A stretch of 64,000 nucleotides of DNA. Origin: Sediminibacterium sp. GTDB lineage: Bacteria; Bacteroidota; Bacteroidia; Chitinophagales; Chitinophagaceae. Where the stretch lies: NCBI RefSeq assembly GCF_019264485.1, contig NZ_JAHVAA010000011.1, positions 496,001 to 560,000 of the forward strand, in the 5' to 3' direction. The notes below the pieces were generated by a model. It did no database searches. It worked only from the letters and a program-made list of their open reading frames with translations, and was not told where the DNA came from. A program made the translations under genes and the position numbers. This document shows positions 44,630 to 53,117 of the stretch, in pieces; within the stretch, counting starts at the first letter, position 1, and every line of letters begins with the position of its first letter.

Positions 44630-46341
44630 GTACAACAGACTGGATTGTTTTGGTGATAACCCTTGTGGGCATCATTACATATGGTTTATATAAAAGTAGA
44701 ACGAGTAAAAACCTCGAAGGCTATTTTCTGAGTAACAGAAGTATGCCCTGGTATCTTGTGTTACTGAGTATCATGGGTACACAGGCCAGTGCCATTACCT
44801 TTTTATCGGCACCCGGTCAGGCATTTACAGATGGGATGCGTTTTGTGCAGTATTATTTTGGGTTGCCACTGGCAATGATTATTCTCTGTATCACATTTGT
44901 ACCCTTGTTTAATAAGCTGAAATTATTTACAGCGTATGAATTCCTGGAAAAAAGATTTGACCTCAAAACAAGAATATTTACATCTTCTCTATTCCTGCTA
45001 TCCAGGGGTTTATCAACAGGTATCAGTATTTATGCGCCATCAATCATACTCTCTTCATTAATGGGCTGGGATATTTTCTGGACCAATATTGTAATGGGAG
45101 GAATGCTGATTATCTATACAGTAACCGGTGGGGCCAAAGCGGTGGCATATACACAACAGTTACAGTTGCTGATCATTTTTGCGGGGATGTTTGTGGCAGG
45201 GTATCTTATTGTAGATTATTTACCGGAAGGGGTTGGTTTTAGTGAAGCCTTAAAAGTAAGTGGTGCATCAGGTAAACTGAATGTTATTACAACAGGCATC
45301 ACTGAAAAAGGGTTCGACTGGAAAGACCGGTATAACCTGATCAGTGGTGTAATTGGAGGCTTTTTTCTGGCCCTGTCTTATTTTGGAACCGATCAGTCGC
45401 AGGTAGGCAGGTATCTTACTGCAAAAGATACAACTGAAAGTCGGTTAGGGCTTTTAATGAATGGTCTGGTAAAAGTACCCATGCAGTTCCTGATTCTTTT
45501 ATTGGGGGCATTGCTGTTTACTTTTTATCAGTTCAATCCATCTCCTGTATTCTTCAACAAAGCGGTGGAAGAAAAAGCCATGCAGACATCTTATAAAGAT
45601 GAACTTGCCGGATTAAAACAACAGTTTAACACATACCAGGTTCAGCAACAGGAGTGGAGCCGTTTGTATACCGTAGAAAAACAGGAAGTGTATAAAGATA
45701 GTATCGCGAATGGTTCAAAAAAACTGGCTGCTATTCAGAAAGAATATAAAACTGTTCTGGCAAAAGCCAGCCCGGGGGCCGATACCAACGATACCAATTA
45801 TATATTCCTACGGTTTGTGGTAGATTTTTTACCCAAAGGATTGGTAGGGTTATTAATCGCCATTATTTTTCTGGCGGCATGGGGGTCTATAGCTGCAGCG
45901 TTAAATTCGCTCGCATCCTGTACCATGATCGATTTTCATCAAAGATTAAAGGGCATTCAGACAGATAGTACAAATGCTGAACAATGTGCACTGGAGTACA
46001 GGCAATCAAAATATTATACCCTGGCCTGGGGTGTTTTCTGTATTATCACTGCTGAGTTTGCATCGGGTATGGGAAGTTTGATTGAAGCAGTGAATGTATT
46101 GGGGTCTTTATTTTACGGTGTGATACTCGGTATTTTCCTGGTTGCATTTTATATGAAAAGGGTAAAGGCCAATGCAGTGTTTGCTTCGGCTATTATTGGT
46201 GAACTCATTGTTATTGCATTCTTTCTCCTTGATAAATATAATATTATCGGATTAGGATTTTTGTGGTTGAATGTAGTGGGAGCCTTAGCGGTGGTATTAC
46301 TGGCTGCTATCTTTCAACTGTTTCAGAGAAGGGGTGCGTAA
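44626..46341 (+). CDS. Sodium/solute symporter (SSS family)
   Basis: A 571-residue inner membrane transporter of the SSS family, driving uptake of an organic solute with Na+. Typical sequence includes TLVGIITYGLYKSRTSKNLE, YFLSNRSMPWYLV, GTQASAITFLSAPGQAF and ALSYFGTDQSQVGRYLTAKD. About 13 spans are visible. A hydrophilic insert at about residues 315-390, rich in K, Q and E and probably coiled (DELAGLKQQFNTYQVQQQEW), interrupts the membrane domain, as in other Bacteroidota members. The substrate is unknown; the deacetylase upstream hints at a sugar-related compound (inference). Its last 15 codons overlap the convergent KilA-N gene. Confidence 0.93.
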   Translation: MSTTDWIVLVITLVGIITYGLYKSRTSKNLEGYFLSNRSMPWYLVLLSIMGTQASAITFLSAPGQAFTDGMRFVQYYFGLPLAMIILCITFVPLFNKLKLFTAYEFLEKRFDLKTRIFTSSLFLLSRGLSTGISIYAPSIILSSLMGWDIFWTNIVMGGMLIIYTVTGGAKAVAYTQQLQLLIIFAGMFVAGYLIVDYLPEGVGFSEALKVSGASGKLNVITTGITEKGFDWKDRYNLISGVIGGFFLALSYFGTDQSQVGRYLTAKDTTESRLGLLMNGLVKVPMQFLILLLGALLFTFYQFNPSPVFFNKAVEEKAMQTSYKDELAGLKQQFNTYQVQQQEWSRLYTVEKQEVYKDSIANGSKKLAAIQKEYKTVLAKASPGADTNDTNYIFLRFVVDFLPKGLVGLLIAIIFLAAWGSIAAALNSLASCTMIDFHQRLKGIQTDSTNAEQCALEYRQSKYYTLAWGVFCIITAEFASGMGSLIEAVNVLGSLFYGVILGIFLVAFYMKRVKANAVFASAIIGELIVIAFFLLDKYNIIGLGFLWLNVVGALAVVLLAAIFQLFQRRGA

Positions 46342-47136
46342 GAGTGATTTCATTTGTTGAATGGCAGTCTGGTTGAGTTGTATCAAGCGCTCCCGCTGAG
46401 TTAAACCGTTTCTTATTAATAGGGCATTGATGCTTTCCAGGTTGGCAAGAATAATAAGCTGTTCCATGCTGGCATGGTCACGCATATTTCCTTTCTCGCC
46501 TGGGCGCAGTTGTTTCCATTCTTTTGATGTTAGACCGAATACGGCCAGGTTTACTACTTCGACTTCCGATGCATAAACCATTGCAGCCTGTTTTGTATTG
46601 ATGGTCGGCGGAATTAAAGTTTCCATGATGGCATCGGTATGAATGCGGTTATTGATTTTCGAAATGGTACGATGAATATTCCACTCTAATTGTAAAGAAG
46701 AAGATTCACCTTCTTTAAGTCTCTGAAACTCTTTAATCAGGTAAAGCTTAAATTCAGCACTGATCCAGGCCGCAAATTCAAACGCAATATCCTTATGTGC
46801 ATAAGTACCACCAGAATTACCCGCTTTTACAATGATTCCTTTCGCATTTACTGTGGTAATCCATTTTAAGGGAGAAAGCACAAAACTATTACTCCCCGCC
46901 TCCCTCACAAAGGGGTCGAATTCGACCCCTTTGAAGTCAGGGTTATGAATTTGTTCCCAGATGCCCAGAAATTCAATGGTAGACTTTGCCCTGAGCCAGT
47001 TTTTGATGATATCTTTTGGTTCATGCGGGTTTTTATAGCGGGCAATATCCGTTAACGAGATATAATCCAACTGCTCCGTCTTAAGTAATTCAATTTGTTT
47101 GCCTTTAACAACGATGGTTTGCTTAGCTTTTTTCAT
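46297..47136 (-). CDS. KilA-N domain protein
   Basis: 279 residues beginning with a KilA-N DNA-binding domain (about 20-145): YISLTDIARYKNPHEPKDII, then WLRAKSTIEFLGIWEQIHNP and GTYAHKDIAFEFAAWISAEF. KilA-N domains come from phages and large DNA viruses and often act as regulators. The C-terminal 130 residues are helical and without known motif. Here it stands alone, without integrase, repressor or structural phage genes, so it is a domesticated or recently acquired single gene. Its final 45 bases lie within the symporter's 3' end on the other strand. DNA-binding is likely, the target unknown. Confidence 0.9.
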   Translation of the reverse strand: MKKAKQTIVVKGKQIELLKTEQLDYISLTDIARYKNPHEPKDIIKNWLRAKSTIEFLGIWEQIHNPDFKGVEFDPFVREAGSNSFVLSPLKWITTVNAKGIIVKAGNSGGTYAHKDIAFEFAAWISAEFKLYLIKEFQRLKEGESSSLQLEWNIHRTISKINNRIHTDAIMETLIPPTINTKQAAMVYASEVEVVNLAVFGLTSKEWKQLRPGEKGNMRDHASMEQLIILANLESINALLIRNGLTQRERLIQLNQTAIQQMKSLLRTPSLKQLKDSSQ

Positions 47137-47230
47137 GTAATTATTTTAAGCCCTAAATCTATAGAGCTCGGCAATCATTGTCAATACGTATAAATACCTG
47201 ATTTTCCCTAAAAATCAGTATCATCGTAAC

Positions 47231-48496
47231 ATGAGTCATCGTTTTTCAATTGTACCCTGGGCGAAGTCGGCTTCGATATATGAAGTGAATACAAGACAGT
47301 ATACTCCGGAAGGAAACTTTAATGCCTTTTCAGCACATCTCCCGCGATTAAAAGAAATGGGTATTGATATACTCTGGTTGATGCCGGTTACGCCAATCAG
47401 TGTTGCTGAAAGACAGGGCACATTGGGAAGTTATTATGCCTGCAGCAGTTACACAGGCATTAACCCTGAATTTGGTACCCAAGCAGATTTTCAAGCTTTG
47501 GTTACACAAGCACATTCATTGGGTATGAAACTGATCATTGACTGGGTGGCCAATCATACCGGTTACGATCATCATTGGACCAAAGAACATCCTGACTGGT
47601 ACATAAAAGATGAAAAAGGCAATTTCACGGAGCGAAATGGCTGGAAAGATGTAATTGACCTCGACTTTAGTCAATCCGACATGCGCCAGACAATGATAAA
47701 CGCTATGCAATACTGGGTAAAAGAATTCAATATAGATGGGTTTCGTTGCGATATGGCCCATCTTGTACCACTTGATTTCTGGATGGATGCACGAAAAGCT
47801 TGTGATGCCATCAAGCCCTTATACTGGCTCGCTGAATGCGAAGACGTAAATTACCACAATGCTTTTGATACCAGTTACGCATGGTGGTGGATGCATACAA
47901 CAGAAAAATTTGTAAAAGCAGAGCTGGGTTTGCATGAGGTACGTGAAGTATTACATGCTTATTCGCAATACCCGCAGGGTGCAAGTAAATTGTTTTTTAC
48001 CAGCAACCACGACGAAAACAGCTGGAACGGCACAGAATATGAAAAATATGGTCTCTGCGCCAAAGCCTGGGCGGTATTCACTTGCACATGGCAGGGAATG
48101 CCATTGGTATACAGTGGACAGGAGAACCCGAATGTAAAACGGCTTGCTTTTTTTGATAAGGACCTGATTGAGTGGAATGAAGAACCTTTACTTCATGATT
48201 TCTATCAACGATTGTTACACTTGCGAAAAAATAATGCGGCACTTACCGAAGGCGAAACTTTTATACTGCCAACAGAATCGTCGTCGGTAATGGCTTATTT
48301 CAGGAGAAAAGAGGATAAACTGGTATTGATATTATTGAATCTTTCAGAAAAAGAAAGAGCCACCATACAGGTAACACATGAGTGGCTGAATGGGACATTC
48401 AAACAACTGTTTTCTGATATTGCATACACTTTCTGCGGTGCAGAAACCTATGAATTATTACCGGGTGATTTTCTGGTGTATGTAAAGCAGGGCTGA
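47231..48496 (+). CDS. GH13-family glycosidase (alpha-amylase type)
   Basis: A 421-residue alpha-amylase-superfamily enzyme without signal peptide, hence cytoplasmic. The four conserved regions are present: VDWVANHT-type sequence IIDWVANHTGYDHH near 102-115, DGFRCDMAH with nucleophile Asp174, LAECED with acid/base Glu202, and SNHDENSW with Asp261. A small C-terminal beta domain closes it (about 345-420). It resembles short GH13 hydrolases acting on maltodextrins. No starch-use genes (susR, susCD) are nearby. It is convergent with degP across a word palindrome. Confidence 0.9.
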   Translation: MSHRFSIVPWAKSASIYEVNTRQYTPEGNFNAFSAHLPRLKEMGIDILWLMPVTPISVAERQGTLGSYYACSSYTGINPEFGTQADFQALVTQAHSLGMKLIIDWVANHTGYDHHWTKEHPDWYIKDEKGNFTERNGWKDVIDLDFSQSDMRQTMINAMQYWVKEFNIDGFRCDMAHLVPLDFWMDARKACDAIKPLYWLAECEDVNYHNAFDTSYAWWWMHTTEKFVKAELGLHEVREVLHAYSQYPQGASKLFFTSNHDENSWNGTEYEKYGLCAKAWAVFTCTWQGMPLVYSGQENPNVKRLAFFDKDLIEWNEEPLLHDFYQRLLHLRKNNAALTEGETFILPTESSSVMAYFRRKEDKLVLILLNLSEKERATIQVTHEWLNGTFKQLFSDIAYTFCGAETYELLPGDFLVYVKQG

Positions 48497-48498
48497 GG

Positions 48499-48590
48499 AG
48501 AATAAAAAATAAGGAACAGTAAATAAGAAAGTAGAAGTGCATTCACTTTCTTATTTCTTATTTACCGTTCCTTATTCCTTATTTTTTTCC
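48499..48590. repeat. Word palindrome, class E (ggaataag words)
   Basis: The left arm (48501-48532) contains aataaggaacagtaaataag and the right arm (48545-48587) actttcttatttcttattta plus ccgttccttattccttattt, so they pair with an inserted copy of one word on the right side. The word family also occurs at 1166-1201. It occupies the entire convergent gap between the GH13 gene and degP and ends in seven Ts on the plus strand. Confidence 0.85.
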
Positions 48591-48593
48591 CCT

Positions 48594-50123
48594 TTATTCT
48601 CTGGTTAAATTCAATGGATAAGTATAACTTCCTTCAAAACCGGGATAAATACCTTCAAGTCTTACAACGCCACCGCCTTTTAAGCTTGCTAATACTTCCT
48701 GCAACTCTTCCATATTTTTTACTTCACGTCCGTTTACACCAGTTATCACAAATCCATCCTGCATACGGCTTTTACCTAATAAGCCAGTGCCTACTTTTCT
48801 TACACGAACACCACCTTTAATATCGTTGGCAGTAGCCAGACTTTTATCGATATTCTCCAACTCACCACCGAGTTGTTCGAGTGCAGAAGCAGTTTTTACA
48901 ATTTCAGTATTACCAGCTTTGTTCTTCAGGGTAATATTAACAGTGCTTTCTTTTCCGCCTCTTTTATAACTCACAGTAATTTTATCTCCGGGTTTATACA
49001 ATGCTACCTGCTCCTGCAATTCAGGGCCATTGGTTACCACATTCCCGTTTACTTTAGTAACCAGATCTCCTTTTTTTAAGCCTGCTGTTGCTGCCGCGCC
49101 ACCTTCGGGAACAGCAGTTATATAAACACCTTCACCTTCTTTAATAGAGGTGCCCAGTTCTTTTTCCAACTCACGTTTCTGGTCATCAGACAGGTTTTCA
49201 CTAGGATAATTAATACCGATATACGCACGTTGAACCGTACCAAACTTCACAATATCAGTAACAATTTTCTTTACAATATTCACGGGGATAGCATAGGAAT
49301 AACCTGCATAAGAACCAGTGGGAGATGCAATAGCCGAGTTGATGCCGATCAGTTCACCAGAAGTGTTGATCAATGCACCACCACTGTTACCTGAGTTTAC
49401 AGCAGCATCTGTTTGAATAAATGATTCAACCGGACTCTGGCTCTGACGACTGTTGATACCAATGGATCTCGATTTGGCACTTACAATACCCGCTGTAACC
49501 GTGGCATCGAGGTTTAAAGGATAACCAATGGCCAATACCCACTGACCCAGCTTTACCTCGTCGCTGTTACCATACACCAGATAAGGAAGTGTTTTACCTT
49601 CAATTTTAATAACTGCAATATCACTGCTCGGATCTGTACCGATTACTGTGCCTTTGTATGATTTTTTATTGGCCAGCGTTACGTTAATTTCATCTGCACC
49701 ATCTACCACATGGTTATTGGTAATGATGTAACCATCTTCTGTAATCAATACACCACTGCCGCTTGCCCGTTGCTCAGGAATTACACGCGGGCCACCAAAG
49801 AAATCGCCAAAATCATCTCCAAATAAATCAGCAAAAGGGTTGCTGCGCTGACGCTGGGTATTACTTACCTGACGGGCTTTGGTTTTTGTTTTAATATGCA
49901 CAACTGCCGGTGTGGCACTCGTGGCAGCAGGTGTAAAATCAACCGCTGCTCCGATATTATTATTCTTATCAAAAAAACCGGCATAGTTCACCGGTAATTT
50001 TCCGGTATCCTGTACACCTGCACGTTGAAAATCGTTGTACTTACTAAAGCCCCAGACGCTGAGGACAGCAGTAGTGGCGCTAATGGCAACCACGGCTAAA
50101 ATGTTCTTAAGATTCATATGCAT
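48594..50123 (-). CDS. degP: DegP/HtrA-family periplasmic serine protease
   Basis: A 509-residue Do-type protease for damaged envelope proteins. The N-terminal hydrophobic segment (about 8-25) is a signal or anchor. The trypsin-like domain (about 115-300) has His138 in TNNHVV, Asp168 in SSDIAVIKI and Ser247 in GNSGGAL. Two PDZ domains follow, about 315-400 (AATAGLKKGDLVTKVNGNVV) and 430-505. A phenylalanine/aspartate-rich loop (NPFADLFGDDFGDFFGG) lies at 95-111. The start may be 50123 or the Met two codons on, 50117. The 213-base upstream gap holds no gene. Confidence 0.95.
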   Translation of the reverse strand: MHMNLKNILAVVAISATTAVLSVWGFSKYNDFQRAGVQDTGKLPVNYAGFFDKNNNIGAAVDFTPAATSATPAVVHIKTKTKARQVSNTQRQRSNPFADLFGDDFGDFFGGPRVIPEQRASGSGVLITEDGYIITNNHVVDGADEINVTLANKKSYKGTVIGTDPSSDIAVIKIEGKTLPYLVYGNSDEVKLGQWVLAIGYPLNLDATVTAGIVSAKSRSIGINSRQSQSPVESFIQTDAAVNSGNSGGALINTSGELIGINSAIASPTGSYAGYSYAIPVNIVKKIVTDIVKFGTVQRAYIGINYPSENLSDDQKRELEKELGTSIKEGEGVYITAVPEGGAAATAGLKKGDLVTKVNGNVVTNGPELQEQVALYKPGDKITVSYKRGGKESTVNITLKNKAGNTEIVKTASALEQLGGELENIDKSLATANDIKGGVRVRKVGTGLLGKSRMQDGFVITGVNGREVKNMEELQEVLASLKGGGVVRLEGIYPGFEGSYTYPLNLTRE

Positions 50124-50336
50124 GGTCTTTTAATTGAATGATACTATTTAAATCAAAAAATATGCCTTTTCAACAGCAAATAAACAAAGCTGTTTAATTG
50201 ACAGTTTACCACTGACAGTATTTAACAAATGTTTTACGGCAATTCTCGTAGATCGGCTACTGTTGAACCTTAAAGTTAATTGATTATCCGCAGATTAGCA
50301 CGGACACTGGTACCTGAAAAACAGACAGTTTACCGA

Positions 50337-51344
50337 TTATTTAACGTCAAATTGCTGCAAAAAAGCCATGGTATCAACCCCATCGGCATAATCTGTAAGA
50401 CCTGGATGCTGTGCCTGGCCAAATGGAACAAACCCATGTCCAACCACACATTGTATATCAGTATTGCCCATCAGTTGTTCCGACAGGCTTTTTTTATCGG
50501 AATAATACTGGTAATGAACCTGACTTACAGGAGAGAAAGGAGAACTGTTTTCCGTGAGTACAACAGAATCATTGTTCATGTAGTATTTATTTCCCATGAT
50601 CAGTAATGCAAGGTGATAGTCGTAGTTATGTTTGTATTTATGGTAATCTACCAGGTGGGCATATTTTTTCAATTCCTCTAACAAAGGAATAAAATCATAC
50701 CCTTCCGGAACATAGAGCTGGGTAATATTTCTGCAACCCAAACCAAAATACAGTTGAATATCATCTGCCAGTAAAGACAATTCGTTCATTGTTTCTGTTC
50801 CGTCGAGGATGGCTGCAGAAGTCCTGTTTTTGCGGATGATATTGGGGTATTTCCCAAAATAGTAGTCGAAATACCTGCCCGAATTATTGGAGCCTGTAGC
50901 AATATAGGCATCACATCCTTTTAATTGTTCGGCAAAGGAAACCTGATTTTGTACAGTAATCTCCCATTCATACATTTTTTTGATCAGGTGTTTAATAAGG
51001 AACTCATCTTTTGATGAAGTTTTAATAACCATGGCCTGACCGCTGATAAATACCGATAAAAAGTCATGAAAACCAACAAGGGGAATATTTCCAGCCATTA
51101 CTATGCCAATGGTTTTCAACTGCGCAGGGGAATCTTTTACCCCGTATTGTGCAGCCCAGTTGGTTAAAAGATCGGCTCGCAGAAACCGGTTTGCTATCTG
51201 TTGAATAGAACGTTCCAGAAATTCGGGAATAAACCAGGCATTTTCGCGATAAGCCCTTTCCTGAACAGCCATCCATTCTTCGTCTTTACTCAATATATAT
51301 TCACCCAAACGGGCCATTAACTGAATTCGTTCTTGTAAAATCAT
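50337..51344 (-). CDS. Acyl-CoA reductase (LuxC-like)
   Basis: 335 residues of the acyl-CoA reductase family related to LuxC and aldehyde dehydrogenases, which reduce acyl groups to aldehydes with NAD(P)H. The nucleotide-binding part has TIGIVMAGNIPLVGFHDFLS and AYIATGSNNSGRYFDYYF; Cys204 in LGCRNITQLYVPEG is the likely catalytic cysteine. No luxD/luxE-type partner is nearby, so light production is excluded. In Bacteroidota this gene typically faces a ferredoxin gene, as here; the physiological substrate is unknown. Confidence 0.88.
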   Translation of the reverse strand: MILQERIQLMARLGEYILSKDEEWMAVQERAYRENAWFIPEFLERSIQQIANRFLRADLLTNWAAQYGVKDSPAQLKTIGIVMAGNIPLVGFHDFLSVFISGQAMVIKTSSKDEFLIKHLIKKMYEWEITVQNQVSFAEQLKGCDAYIATGSNNSGRYFDYYFGKYPNIIRKNRTSAAILDGTETMNELSLLADDIQLYFGLGCRNITQLYVPEGYDFIPLLEELKKYAHLVDYHKYKHNYDYHLALLIMGNKYYMNNDSVVLTENSSPFSPVSQVHYQYYSDKKSLSEQLMGNTDIQCVVGHGFVPFGQAQHPGLTDYADGVDTMAFLQQFDVK

Positions 51345-51354
51345 TTGTCAACCG

Positions 51355-51375
51355 TATTTTTGGAAAGCAAATGTA
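51355..51375. promoter_or_regulatory. Overlapping divergent promoters of acyl-CoA reductase and ferredoxin genes
   Basis: On the minus strand TACATTTG followed by C (51375-51368) is a consensus -7 box for the reductase. On the plus strand TATTTTTG (51355-51362), with CTTG at 51332-51335 and a spacing of exactly 19, fits the ferredoxin gene. The two boxes are only five bases apart, so polymerases would exclude one another. Confidence 0.6.
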
Positions 51376-51403
51376 GAATCACTAACCCAACAAACCCATT
51401 TAT

Positions 51404-51751
51404 ATGGCCATCAAAATAACCGAAGAATGTATTAACTGCGGAGCTTGTGAGCCCGAATGCCCTAATAATGCCATTTATGAAGGTGGTGTGGAATGGGCTA
51501 TTTCCGACGGAACCACTATCAAAGGAAGTTTTACCCTGATGGATGGTACTGTTGCAGATGCCGACCAGCGTTTTGAACCCATCAGTGTTGATACTTATTA
51601 TATTACACCTAATAAGTGTACCGAATGTCAGGGCTTTCATGAAGAGCCACAATGTGCTGCCGTATGTCCGGTAGACTGTTGTGTGCCCGATGAAATGTAC
51701 CAGGAAACGGTAGAAGATCTGCTGGCAAAGAAGGAGAAAATGCACATTTAA
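51404..51751 (+). CDS. Two-cluster [4Fe-4S] ferredoxin
   Basis: A 115-residue electron carrier. The first cluster motif is C9xxC12xxC15xxxC19P; the second is C72xxC75-x8-C84xxxC88P, with further cysteines at 92 and 93, the enlarged second loop of the Allochromatium-type ferredoxins. The middle part (about 28-66, [20 protein letters not shown]) is an insertion that is common in Bacteroidota forms. It faces the acyl-CoA reductase gene and may supply its electrons or serve central metabolism (inference). Confidence 0.95.
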   Translation: MAIKITEECINCGACEPECPNNAIYEGGVEWAISDGTTIKGSFTLMDGTVADADQRFEPISVDTYYITPNKCTECQGFHEEPQCAAVCPVDCCVPDEMYQETVEDLLAKKEKMHI

Positions 51752-51924
51752 TGCACAGGTAGTTGTGCTAAACTTTTGCTTAAAAAGCTTGCACCTGCCA
51801 AAATAACTATTTAGCTTAGTACTACAATCATTGTTGTATCTGAAAGTACGACAACTAGTAACGGCGGGTGATATTTCCCGTCAACGTGAGGTGAAGAGAC
51901 GGGTAGTTTCTTCACCTTTTTTTA

Positions 51925-51990
51925 TGTCTGATATCAGATGTCGGATGTCTGATATATTTTTTATTTCCGACATCCGACATCCGACATCCA
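51925..51990. repeat. Word palindrome, class C (gatgtcggatgtc words)
   Basis: The left arm (51925-51955) contains gatatcagatgtcggatgtc; the right arm (51966-51990) contains three copies of ccgacat. It ends 15 bases before a -7 box and covers the place where the -33 box would be. The rest of the gap (51752-51924) has no gene; gtcaacgtgaggtgaagagacgg near 51880-51903 pairs weakly with nothing obvious. Confidence 0.75.
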
Positions 51991-52004
51991 ACAATTCCTC
52001 TCCC

Positions 52005-52012
52005 TATCTTTG
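52005..52012 (+). promoter_or_regulatory. Predicted -7 promoter element of ddl
   Basis: TATCTTTG, within TCCCTATCTTTG, is a consensus -7 element 29 bases before the ATG of ddl. It is preceded directly by the class C palindrome and has no visible -33 box. Confidence 0.6.
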
Positions 52013-52041
52013 TTACTTAGTTACTTAACCTGCAAAAAATC

Positions 52042-53022
52042 ATGAAGAAAAAACTGGCATTGGTTACGGGTGGATTAAGCGGAGAAGCCCAGATCAGTTA
52101 TAAAAGTGCTGTTACAGTTGGTAATAATCTCGACAGGGATTTATTTGATGTATATAAAATCGATATCAATGCCACAGGCTGGTGGTATGAAGCGGTAAAT
52201 GGAGAAAAATCAAAAGTAAACCGCGACGATTTTTCCATCAGCGATAAAGGGGCTGTTATTCATTTCGATGTGGTATTGTTGTGTATTCACGGAACGCCGG
52301 GAGAAGATGGTAAACTGCAGGGATATTTCGATATGTTGGGCTTGCCCTACACCAGTTGCGATGCAGCAACATCGGCCCTTACAATGAATAAGCGATACAC
52401 GGTGGCTGTTGTTTCATTTAGTGGGATCAATGTTGCTAAATCAATGCACCTGTTTAAACATACACCTGTTGCACCTGCTCATATATTGAAGCAATTACGC
52501 TTACCTGTTTTTGTAAAACCCAACAGCGGTGGCAGCAGTATTGGTATGAGTAAAGTAAATACGGCTGATGAATTACCTCTTGCATTGGAAAAAGGATTTA
52601 AAGAAGATACACAATTACTCGTGGAAGAATTTATCAGTGGAAGGGAATTCACTATCGGAGTTTTTAAATCTGAGGGAAACATTCAGGTATTGCCTATCAC
52701 TGAAATTGAAACAAAGAATGAATTTTTCGATTTTGAAGCAAAATACCAGGGCAAAAGTGTTGAAACCACGCCCGCTCAGATCGATCATCATATGAAAGAA
52801 CAACTGGAATCAGCAGCCAGACGCGTATATGAAGTATTGAACTGCAGGGGAGTGGTGCGGATTGATTTTATTTACGATACGGCCCTCCAACAGCCTTTCA
52901 TGCTCGAAGTTAATACAGTACCGGGTCAGAGCGATGCCAGTGTAATTCCACAACAGGTAAGGGCAATGGGCGGGTCGCTGAAAGATTTTTATACAGCAGT
53001 AGTAAATGAAGCACTTCGTTAA
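52042..53022 (+). CDS. ddl: D-alanine--D-alanine ligase
   Basis: Ddl joins two D-alanines with ATP for peptidoglycan precursors. The 326 residues are a full-length ATP-grasp enzyme: N-terminal LVTGGLSGEAQISYKSA, VVLLCIHGTPGEDGKLQGYF, LGLPYTSCDAATSALTMNK, the ATP site LPVFVKPNSGGSSIGMSKV, VEEFISGREFTIGV and the metal/substrate end VRIDFIYD with LEVNTVPGQSDASVIPQQ. The DGKLQGYFDMLGLPYT order fits Ddl rather than other ATP-grasp ligases. It is followed by a PASTA protein gene. Confidence 0.96.
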   Translation: MKKKLALVTGGLSGEAQISYKSAVTVGNNLDRDLFDVYKIDINATGWWYEAVNGEKSKVNRDDFSISDKGAVIHFDVVLLCIHGTPGEDGKLQGYFDMLGLPYTSCDAATSALTMNKRYTVAVVSFSGINVAKSMHLFKHTPVAPAHILKQLRLPVFVKPNSGGSSIGMSKVNTADELPLALEKGFKEDTQLLVEEFISGREFTIGVFKSEGNIQVLPITEIETKNEFFDFEAKYQGKSVETTPAQIDHHMKEQLESAARRVYEVLNCRGVVRIDFIYDTALQQPFMLEVNTVPGQSDASVIPQQVRAMGGSLKDFYTAVVNEALR

Positions 53023-53100
53023 AATTCGAAAAAACAACTGTTAAAGACCAGTTACACAAAGGGAATCCTTTAACTTGTTTATTATTCTGCAGATTAATTT

Positions 53101-53108
53101 TAGGTTTG
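53101..53108 (+). promoter_or_regulatory. Predicted -7 promoter element of the PASTA gene
   Basis: TAGGTTTG followed by C fits the consensus. It overlaps the in-frame ATG at 53106, so the true start must be ATG 53118, 9 bases behind the box. Confidence 0.6.
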
Positions 53109-53117
53109 CACCAAGGC

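Noticed and set aside
50337..51344. Part of a lux (bioluminescence) operon
   Set aside because: Only the LuxC-like reductase occurs; no luxD, luxE, luxA or luxB is near, and the neighbour is a ferredoxin.
51831..52028. Plus-strand frame between ferredoxin and ddl
   Set aside because: More than half of it is palindrome and promoter sequence, and the product has no recognisable domain.
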